DNA of 64,000 nucleotides from Halichondria panicea. Lineage: Eukaryota > Porifera > Demospongiae > Suberitida > Halichondriidae. The stretch is taken from positions 3,534,001-3,598,000 of the forward strand of contig NC_087381.1 of NCBI RefSeq assembly GCF_963675165.1, in the 5' to 3' direction. Positions 12,501 through 24,500 of the stretch are shown piece after piece. Under the pieces are notes generated by a model. The model made no database searches, was not told the DNA's origin, and saw nothing but the letters and a program-made list of their open reading frames with translations. Position numbers and translations under genes: made by a program. Each line of letters opens with the position of its first letter. Within the stretch, counting starts at the first letter, position 1.

Positions 12501-15500
12501 ACAGGGAAGGTGGAGTGGACTAGCTCCAACTTGTGATCGTAAGTATATAATTGAATTAAGCAACTGTTGATATAATAAATCGCTTTCCACAGGAATTGTA
12601 TGTCCAGTACTGACGTCCATTGGAAATGGATCAATTTCCTATGTAGATGATGCAGACAGTAGAAGTCCATACGATTTTGGCTCTATAGCCAATTATTACT
12701 GTCATTCGTTATTCCATTTAGTAGGGGATGCAATACGAGTGTGTGGAAATGGTGAAGGTCTCATTGGAGAGTGGAATGGGACAGATCCAACATGTGAACG
12801 TGAGTTTGTGTTTGTCTTTTACCTGATAACCACTACTCATTCTTCTCTCAATTCGTGTAGCAATCCTTTGCTATGAGCAGCTGACACTGAATAATGGATG
12901 CATTGACTTCTTTAATTTTAATTACGGTTATTATTATCGCCAATGTGTGCCTGGTTATGAAAGACCCCCTGCACATAAACTCAATAGTATTGCTATTCAC
13001 TATTGCAATGACGGATACTTTCGGGATGGAATTTCTTTCAGAAATTGTGATGATGTAGGCAATGGCCTTATTGGAGAATGGGATGGTGTTCCTCCCACCT
13101 GTCAACGTAAGCATTATAATTATACTTTATTAACGTCAATGTGAAAAGTGTATACACATACATACCGTATAGCGGGTACTTTTCATTGGTGCAAATTTTC
13201 GGATCAACAGCCATTTAAATATTCATACAGCTCAGGATAGTTATGTTGAACGTATATATTGCAGTAGAATAAATTTCATAGTTTTAATTTTCATATAATG
13301 TTCTACAATACGAAATAATAATACGAAAATTTCCACCATACCAAAAGAACCCGCTTTATACTGTAATTATGTAATTGGTCCTTTGGCACCGTTGATTTGA
13401 CACTATGTACGTAACTGTTCTCAATGCTGCTTTTCCAGCATTGTTTTGTCCTGAATTAAACCTCATCAATGGAATGATTGAGTACATTGGAGATGAAGAT
13501 GATCAGGCTCCATACAATTTCAGTACTCTTGCCATACACAACTGCAATGAGGGGTATGCGTTAGTGGGTCATGCTGAGAGAAACTGCAGTTACAGTGTTG
13601 GAAGTAATGGCAGATGGGATGGTTTATCTCCAACTTGTGACCGTAAGTAGTAAATATGAAGACTTTGGGATGAATTACAATTATGGTAACCAGAGTTGCT
13701 TCACTATGTTCTCGCGTTCATAATGCCTTTTTCCCGCACAGCAATATTCTGTGATGCACTTGAGCTCATTAATGGTCAAGTCTCTTACTTAAATGATACG
13801 GGACCTCCTTTTGAGTTCAACACTCTGGCCTCCCTTAGCTGCAATGAGGGCTACTCTCTTATTGGAAGTGAATTTACCATATGCCGTGGAAATGGAAATA
13901 GCACTGTTGGAGAATGGAGTGGAAATAACACTTTCTGCCATATAGGTATAATTATATATAAGTAGTTCTTGAAGTATCCAGGCGTCATAATGAGCCACAA
14001 AAAATATTTGTTTCAGCATAGCTTCTTTTATACAGATTCTATGTGCCCTCATATTCCTGATCCAAGATATGGGCAAATATATTTTACTGAAGACAATGTA
14101 GCACCATTTGAGGAAAACACCAAGGCTACTTACAGCTGTGACCTGGGCTATGGACTGGTGGGAGGTGATAGTTTGAGAACTTGTGAAATGAATGAATCCA
14201 ATGTGAATGGTGTATGGAGTGGAGAGGCACCATCCTGTGGAGGTAATTCTAGGTACCTTATTGTTACTATTATAGTAATTATAGCGAATTTGTAATTAAC
14301 GCTAAATTAAGTACGCGCTAATAATAAAATGCAATTAAAAAAATTAATTATGAATCTCGTAAAAAAAATGCTAAGCAAGCTAGCCCTTTATCTGACTCCA
14401 AAACTTTCCATACAACCTTAAAACTCGTACATGTACTTTTACATCTTTTTACTCAATATAATATTATTGTGATAATGAATTTGCTACAAATCCGCCAAAA
14501 TTAGTACCAGAAAAATCTGAAAACGCTATAAAAATTACTACCCGTCTAGTAACATTAAGGTATAGTAATAAATATACCTTAAGGTGACATATTTTCGCGT
14601 GTATTAATTTCTGCTATTTCTGCGAATGAGAGTAAAATCGCAAAAATTAGTACTCGCATATAATTGGCCGCCCTCTTGTTTAATGTATCCAGATCGACAT
14701 TTCACAAAAAATTATACCGCAAAATGTACAAAACTGTAAAAACGCAAACAAATCTACCTGTGAAAATATGTCACCTTAAGGTATAGCACCGTCGTTATAA
14801 ATTGTTTTCTTTTCAGCTATTATGTGTTCTGGACTGCTGGATAGTGCGAAAGGATCTAACATTAAATACAATGTCAATGCAAGCATCAGTGGAGACTATC
14901 CATTTGGAACAAGAGCCACTTACACATGCATAAAAGGTTTTGCACTGGTAGGAGATACAGCAAGAGTGTGCTCAGGAAATGATAGTAGTGCTTCTGGTTA
15001 TTTTGATGGAGCCCCTCCTACTTGTGAAGGTATAATTATTTATTCGTATAATAGGCCTTTATGGACGCAATAATTCTTACTTGTTGCAGAAATAACATGT
15101 GTGCAACTAAAGGCCCCAAGCAATGGATGGATTATTTACAACGGCAGCCTTCATGAAGATGATAACTTGGCATTCAATGTAAATGCTTTTTACAGTTGCG
15201 ACTTTGGCTATGCGTTGGTCGGACAAGAAACTAGGAGGTGTGCTGGAGATGGGAGTAGCACAACTGGTGCTTTTGAAGGGGCTAGTCCAACTTGTGAATG
15301 TAAGAGTTCATATTTTCGTTAAGAATCAGCATTATCTTTTTGCCTTTTCACAGTGATAATGTGTACTGATCTTCGCGATCCGTCTAATGGACAGATACAC
15401 TTTACTACTGATGACCTTGCTCCATTTGAGCTGGGTACTATGGCAATGTACAGCTGTGACCCAGGGTATGGCTTGGAAGGTGTACCCACTGTGAGAAAAT

Positions 15501-18500
15501 GTGAGAGTGATGGATCCAGTTTGGTGGGCAATTGGACCGGAGCAGCACCCTCCTGTGAAGGTATTGTCAAATAAATGGTGCTAGGTATTAAAGTTGTTCG
15601 TTTTGTTTGTCCAGTTACTTACATAATTATATCCTTTGCAATGTTGCATGCATGTGGAGGCATCACACTGCAATTCCAGTTACTACGTATTTTTATTGAA
15701 CAGGTATCGTTTGTGCTCCATTGGTTGAATTAGATAATGGTCATATCTACTATAATCTTGCTGCTGAGGAAAACGGCAACTTTCTCTTTGGAACTGTGGC
15801 TACGTACACTTGTTCATTGAGCTACAGTCTTGTTGGCTCTAGCACGACAACTTGCAGTGGTGATGGGAACAGCTCCATCGGTGCTTTCGAGAGAATTGAT
15901 GCACCAACCTGTGAAGGTATAATTATGTATATATATAAGGTACATGTATATATATAAGTTGACGGTGTACGTCAATGAGTAATATCATGACGTAGCTATA
16001 TTCTGGCACTCAATTTTCATGGTCTATATTAAATAAATGCATAAACTCTCTGATTATTAAGCTCCAACGTTGTGTATAATTATGCATATACACTCAATAT
16101 GACATGCACTATTCACTATGATTATGATTTTATGCCACCAGCTATTGTATGTCCATCGTTGGAGCTCTTCAATGGCGATATAATTTACTCCACTGAATTT
16201 GAAGCAAACGCTACAATATACACAATTGGAACTGAAGCTATTCAAACTTGTAATGCTGGGTACACTCTAGCTGGGAGTACAGTTAGAGTATGCGAACAAG
16301 TCAACGAGAATGGGATGTGGAGTGGAATTGCTTCGTTTTGTCAGCGTAAGTGGCTAGACTAGCACAACTCAAATACATTTAGTGGTTTCAACTTTTGTTT
16401 CACAGCAATTGAGTGTCCAACCCTAAATGCGCTTCAAAATGGACAAATCTCGTACCGTAACAATTAACTCTCCATATTAAGAACGATTCTTAGAGTATAT
16501 AATTATATAGTGAAAAGACATTGAATGTAATGCTGAACTTAGTATATACTTTTTGCTGCTCTCATAAAAATGTTGTTTTTGCTGTACTTCAAACAACTGT
16601 GTACAACCCAGTAAAATTAATGGTTCCTGATTTTTCATACGAATGAAGGTATAGCCTTCATCATGAGGCAACTATGCTAATTTTGAGTCACTGAAAGGTA
16701 ACTTTCTCTCACGTGCAGCGATAGTTGAGTTTGGACTTGACACGATGGCTATGTATCAGTGTGATACAGGGTTTACCCTCGTCGGAGACGTCAACAGGAC
16801 GTGCAAGATCAGCAATCAGACTACCTTTTGGGATGGAATGTCTTCATATTGTCAATGTAAGTCCTTTAGTTAATGAGAGTGTTGTCAATTATTTTCAATC
16901 AAATTAGTAATTACATGTGGTGCCTTGGACACTCTACTGGATGGAGATATAGAATACACTATGGATAATGATACTTTACCACCGTTTGATATTGGCACTG
17001 TGGCAATATTTAGCTGTCATGATGGATCTGTGTTGATTGGATCAGATCAGAGAGTTTGTGAGCTTACAGACACAAGTGCTGATTGGAATGAAGACCAACC
17101 AATCTGTGGATGTAAGCCAATCTATTGTTTAAAGCATAGCAATTGTGGCAACCCTTTGCTTTCATAAGTATGTATATAATGTAAATTAATACTAATAAGT
17201 GTCAACTATAGATCGAGTAGCACTCTATATAGTAGTGTGGTATTTCTTTTCTATGATTTTTCAGCTACATGCTCACCATTGGATACTCTGGCCAGTGGAA
17301 GTGTTAACTACACCGATGTACCAACGACTAATGGTGAATATCTTGCGGGAACTATGGCTACGTTCTTTTGTGAAGATGGGGCGAAACTCACTGGTGACAA
17401 CACAAGCACTTGCCAAGATGACCACACATGGACTGTCACTAATATATCATGTGAAGGTGTGTTTTACCCTGTGATATACTTGTTTATTGTACCTATAATT
17501 ATATAAGACCTAATGGTACCTATTATTATTATTATGGCTGGTTAAGATTATTATAGTAATGTGAATTGATCAATTTCCCAGGGAGAATATTCCTTCCTTT
17601 CTTGGATATTGTTGCGAATGATGGTGCTGTCTTGAAGAGCTTTGACTACATTGGGTGCTCTGACCTTGTCTTTATGAGCAGCGGATTACCTCTTGGATCG
17701 AGAATCGAAACCAAATTGAGGGTGAGTTTGATTACACTATCGATGAAAAATAACGTAGGAATAGCACTTCACACTTAACTAACACTAAATCTACAAATTT
17801 TGCTAAGCTATAGATCTATTATAAAGTTAATAATTATTACATGAGTATTGATGTTTTGTCTGTAGGTGTGCTCAAATGGAGTCATCAGTTTTGGCACCAA
17901 CCACTTCTATTTCTGGTACCCTGAAAGGTTTCCAAGCCCATACATTTTTATCAGACGCACCAATGTGCTTGCTGTATTCTGGAATGATCATGATCCACGT
18001 ACTGACGGAATAGTACAGTACAAAGTCTACTCCATTGGTCAAGGAAAACATGCTGAGCAGTACCTTAGCACTGTGAGTAACTATGTATCAAAACAACAAC
18101 TAAAAAACTTCACTGGAACCTGGATGTTAGTAGCGTATTGGAACCAAGTACCACCATATCCGTATGGATCAAATTACTGGGTAAGCCAACTAATCTATTA
18201 AGCTGGTACACCAGTACATTAAAATGCCTTTTGCTAAATACAATTATCCAAAAATTATTTTCTTGGCAGCGGAACTACTACTCGATCCGAGATTTACCTC
18301 AAAATTCCTACCAAGCAATAGTGATCACAGACAATGTAGATACTTTCTCAGTCTTCATTTACAACTGTGAACAAATGGACTGGACAAGACCTCCTTATTC
18401 ATACAAAGACGCGGTGATTGGGTACAACTTGAACTCAGAATACACAAATTTTGCATCGATTCCCACCTTCCGCAACCACCCTCTAAGTGGACTGTCTGAA

Positions 18501-21500
18501 GTGAATATGATCGCATGTACCAACAAGGACAAGGGAATAAACTGGTCTAACGTTGTATATCAGATTGGAGAGACAAATGATGCTAGACAGCTTGCTCGTG
18601 CAGAGTGCTTGCGAAGACGAAATCAAGATATCAAACTCTTTCATAACCTCAATCCCACTGCAAGATCAAATGCTCCTTGTCCATGTTCCGTTTGGCAGGC
18701 ATGGGGAGATCGTCGCTACTGGTACATGTCGTGGATCAACTACTACTTCTTTTACTACCAAGTTGGGTCTGAAGATGTACAGATACCTTACTATTGCTGG
18801 GCCTCGAGATTTCCAACATCTCTTAGTAACGGAATCAACCTCTGTTGCTACAGTTTCAGGTAAGTTCTTTCTCCATGAGGATGATAAGTAGCTTGCAACT
18901 GAACGCCTCGAGACAAAAGGCTATAAATAGTATATTATGCATGTATGTTATGCTGGTCACACCTGCTCATGCAGATATAATTATATTAAATTTGTCTTCA
19001 GCAATCAAAACTTTGGAGCTCTACTTGACAGTTCATTTGGTGCTGATGGAAGCACCCTGTTGCGATACCACCCTTACTGGCAATATAGCGAATTTGTAGA
19101 GTATGACTATAAATTTCAGCGCTCGTGTTGCAGAGATTCAGATCTATGTGAGGAGTATACAAGATTGAGATCCTCCGACAACTGTGATGCTTACAGACCT
19201 CCACGATGGTGTAAGTAGTAAATTTAAATACCGTATAGTGGGTATAATATTCGTGGGCAAATTGACCTCAACGAAAACTTTACCCAAGAAAACTTATAGG
19301 TGTGATTTACCAGAACGCATGTAAGGATTCAAATGAACTTTTTACTCACGAAAATCACCATTGTTCAATTAAGTTTAACATTTTTTACCCCACAAAAATT
19401 ACCTGCTATGCGATAGTGTAATGTCATGGCTACAAGCGTCTATAATTATGCATACTCAATCACGTATAATCATGTTCTAAGAAATAGGTGGATCCAAGTA
19501 AGCCTATAGGTACACAGTCATAATTTATAATTCAATATAGCATTCTTTAAACTGTATGCAAAGTACCAGGTATATACCCATTAAAAACTAGGCTGCCGCT
19601 ATATTACCACAGCTTTGGTCTGGGGTGATCCTCACATCACCACTCTGGATGGTCGTGTGTACACATTCAATGGATGGGGAGAGTACACTCTTCTGAGCAT
19701 TGACAGTGGAGACACCTCCTTCAGACTGCAGGGACGCACTCAACCAGTTGTGAATTCATCGGCCACACAGTTCTCAGCATTTGCCTTTGGTGTTCCTGAC
19801 ACATCTGCTGTCGAGGTATAATTATAATAATTATATGCTATACGGACTTGTGTAATATTTATATATATACTGTCTACAAATACACAGTTCTGAAAATAAC
19901 TCACATGTATGTCACATCGATTTTCTGTGTTACAGGTCTATCTGAATGAATCTACTAACAAAACATTCATTTTCTTAAACTCTGAGGAAATTACTGCAAA
20001 TGTGTCTAATGTGAATGACACTTTCAACTCACTAGAGCTCACAGTAGTGAGAGACAGTGAAAGTTCTCACACATTTAGCTTCCCCTGTGGAATTGGATTA
20101 ACAACGAGGGTATCTTCTGGTATCATGAGTTTTGTGCTCACAGTACCTGAGGAGTTGAATGGAACAACAGAGGGACTGGTTGGAAACTTCAATGGAAACA
20201 TCACTGATGACTTTACCTATCCAAATGGGACTGTGCTAAGCGATGGAGCAACAGACAGAGAGATACATGAATTAGGACAGGCTTGTGAGAATCCTAAGTT
20301 AACGTGGGAGCCTTTATTCCCTCATTGAATGACGTATATACATTATAAATTATAGTGTGTACAGAGTATGCTGAATTTCTTAGCATACTAATCAGTCAGA
20401 AGGCTGAGTGTGTTGTACTACTCACGGTTATAGTATCTATGGACCTATGGTGTGTGCTACGAAGGTTGTGATTATAGTTGCTGTTGGAGTATCACATGCA
20501 TTTTTTTCATAGGGGCTATAAATCTTGAGGAGTCACTTTTTAACTATCCCAATGGATTGAACGCTTCTGATTTTTTCCACCCTGATCACACCCCTGCATT
20601 CCTGGATGAAGTCGTCAACAATGCTAGCAAGGAAGTGCTTGAGGCTTGTGGGGATAATGTGGAGTGCATCTTCGATGCTTCTCAGACTGGAGACATTGGT
20701 ATTGGTCTGGAGACGATGGAAGTTGATACTGAGAATCAAATGGATCAGGCAATCACTGGTAAGTTTTATATATGCATGACAATCTTGTACACATATGCAC
20801 CTACATTGTATACAGGAAATAATCCCCCTCGAATAGCTGGACCAACCACTTTGTTGGTCAATTTGGGTGAGGTGGCAGAGATTCGACTCAATGTGACTGA
20901 CGACCGCAACATCTTTAACATTTCTGTGATTGGTGGTCTCCCTAGAAACGCAACACTGTCACAATCAGACGAGAAGTCGACTGAATTCACCTTTAAGTGG
21001 TTTTCAGATGATATTGTAAATATTTCTCTAACATTCGAGGCAAAGGATGATTTTGAGGCTATTTCAGTACATAATGTTCAAGTGCAACTGTGTGCTTGTG
21101 AGAATAGTGGGAACTGTACGACTGATGGACTGCTTATCGTCACTGGAAATACTCTTGTACTCAACTGTGAATGCCCAGAAGGTCAGTTATTGTATTATTC
21201 CGCCAGTGTATGGTTAAGTGTATGGTTATTAGCTTGTATCACAGGGATAGAATAATTATATGATTTTCTATCTCATCTGAATAACTTCAGCTTTAATTCT
21301 ACTGGTTATACTTTCACAATTATACAAACCTTGCATGGCTAAATGTCAGTTCTTTTTTCATGATTGTGCATAGCCTGGGAGGGAGAGTTCTGTACAGAGG
21401 ATGTTGATGGATGTACTGAGATCCAGTGCTTTGAAGGAGTTGAGTGTATCGACGTCCCTGCTCCCGGTGTGGGGGCTGAGTGTGGACCCTGCCCTGACGG

Positions 21501-24500
21501 GTTCGTCAAAGATGGAGAGAAATGTCAAGGTACAGTTGTAGATCTATATCCATGGTATCATTCGTGGCGCCCCTGAACAAACTGAGAGCAGCTTATATTT
21601 CTGCATGGGAGGATAGTATGTTGGAGTATTAAGAGTGTCCATCAATTTTGTAGTTGGGCGCACGGCACGGTTCAGTATGACTGAAATAAGCACTGTAACT
21701 GTAGCTATAATTATACATTACAATAATTATAACGAGTGCAATCTGGTTTAAAACTTAACCCAAACATTAATACAGATCTTGATGAGTGTTTGAATGGTAC
21801 TAATTCATGTCAGCAAGTCTGCATTAACACGGAGGGAAGCTATAAGTGTGACTGCAAAACAGGGTACTCTTTGAGCAACACTACACACTGCGAAGGTACG
21901 TATGCTGCATGTTTGCCAGTATTCTATTCTGAATTACCTCTCAATAGACATTGATGAGTGCTCCATGCTGAATGGTAACTGCCACCACACCTGTACCAAT
22001 ACTGGGGGCGCATTCTACTGCAATTGTCGAGAAGGCTTTGTGCTGACTAACAATAACAGAACTTGTCAAGGTACGTACACCTAGTATTGTAGTTGCATGC
22101 AGTAGATTGCATGCAGTAGATTACCCACCATTGCCTACATTTGCTGGTAGAGACACATCATTATACAGAAGTCATTATTACTAGCTTCGTAAATCATACG
22201 TTTTATTATTACTATATAGCTTTAGCTGTGTTTTCCTGTGATAACTCCACCAACTGCACTCAAAACTGCATCCGACTGTTTGGAGTGGACCAGTGCAGCT
22301 GTGATACTGGATACAAATTGGACACCGACAATGTGACCTGTTTAGGTACATTGCTGTCTTTTGTGGGAACACTTGCTCATACATACATTACAATCTATAC
22401 TATAGTGTAATCAAACATTAAAAAATTCACCTACAGTAATACCATTCAATCGGTAGTAGCGACGGGCAATGTGTACAAAGGGTAGGGACGTAAAATCAAT
22501 TTTCTTATATTATGGGCATGGTATCAAGCTGCAAATTAACGTTGAATATCACATTATACGACATAATTATAGCTATAGTGTTTACAATGTTACAATTTTA
22601 CAAGCACCTTTAAAATTGGCACGTGTAGATACCGATGAGTGCTTGCAAAACCCTTGCGGCCAGGTGTGCATCAATTTTTATGGAGGATTTGAGTGTTCTT
22701 GTACAGAAGGATACCTACTTGGTCCAAATAGGATGCTGTGCAATGGTAAGGAGAAATGTGTATCGCCAGACATAATTATTGCCTATGGCATGGAGTTTAC
22801 ATCATGTACATGCAAGAAGTACATGTAAGAAAATAAAAGTTTGAGATGCTGTAATTATTGCCTTGTGTCTGGTTCTGTTATGTAATAGAAAAAATGTATT
22901 TACTTTTCTTTAGACATTAATGAGTGTGTTCAGGCTGCTCTGGCTGGCACTGATGTGTGCCACTCCTCAATGATCTGTGTGAACCTCGTTGGTCACTACA
23001 GATGTGACTGCCCGGGGGGGACATTGCTGGTTGATGGCACTTGTCTGGAACCAGGTCAGCCAGCATAAAACTTACGATAAGAATTTTAATGTACATGATA
23101 ATCTGTACTGAGAGAGAGCGTTGTTTAATACATTTCACATCGATAATTTTTTTACAGAGCTTGTTACTACTGCTATTCCGACCACTTCTTCTACCACCCG
23201 ACCTACAACTGATGTTTTATCTGAAACTACCACCAAGCCTACAACAGTGCGGACTACTGAAGCAACCACAGCAACAGAAAAAACCATTGGACCCACGACA
23301 GCGCAGACTACTGCTGCAACCACCGGACCCACCACAGCGCAGACTACGGAAGCAACCTCCGGACCTACCACAGCTCAGACTACTGCAGCAACCACCGGAC
23401 CCACCACGACACCAACTACTGCAGCAACCACCGGACCCACCACAGCGCAGAGCACTGCAGCAACCACCGGACCCACCACAGTGCAGACTACTGCAGCAAC
23501 CACCGGACCCACCACGGCGCAGACTATTGCAGCAACCACTGGTCCAACAGCAGCTCAGATTACAGAAGCAACAACCGGACCCACAGCAGCGCAGACTACT
23601 GCAGCAACCACCGGACCCACCACTGCGCAGACCACTGCAGCAACCACCGGACCCACCACAGCGCAGACTACTGCAGCAACCACTGGACCCACCACAGTGC
23701 ACACTACTGCAGCAACCACCGGACCCACCACAGCGCAGACTACTGCAGCAACCACCGGACCCACCACAGCGCAGACTACTGCAGCAACCACCGGACCCAC
23801 CACAGCGCAGACTACTGCAGCAACCACCGGACCCACCACAGCGCAGACTACTGCAGCAACCACCGGACCCACCACAGCGCAGACTACTGCAGCAACTACC
23901 GGACCCACCACAGCGCAGAGCACTGCAGCAACCACCGGACCCACCACAGCGCAGACTACTGCAGCAACTACCGGACCCACCACAGCGCAGAGCACTGCAG
24001 CAACCACCGGACCCACCACAGTGCAGACTACTGCAGCAACTACCGGACCCACCACAGCGCAGAGCACTGCAGCAACCACCAGACCCACCACAGCGCAGAC
24101 TACTCAATCAATGTATTCTTCCACTGAAACAAATTCTGAATCTACAGAACAAATATCCTCTAGTCCAACTGATTTAATAACTAATCGTACTACTGGTGGC
24201 ACAACTGCATATGAAACATCGCCAACAACAACGGTATCTCCTGAAGTTGTAGTATCGGCTGTCCAAGTCAGCTTATCACAGTACACAGCAGATACAGTAA
24301 GTTTGAATAGCTACAATTAAGAAACACAATGAGTTGTTAGTTAGTTTGGTTCAATTTTTGTGCGTTAGCGAATGCATGCATGTGAGTGTGTAATTGAAAT
24401 GGCTTATTTGGTTCACAGTTTGATGTGGGGGCTCAGCAGATATTCAGAGAAGCAACAGCCTCAGTGATCAACATGTATTGTGCTCAGAGTGTTGATAAGT

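Noticed and set aside
23217..24107. Long antisense open frame (296 residues, Cys/Gly/Ser-rich) across the mucin stalk
   Set aside because: It is the mirror of a stop-free 36-bp repeat; no splice sites, start context or domain support it.
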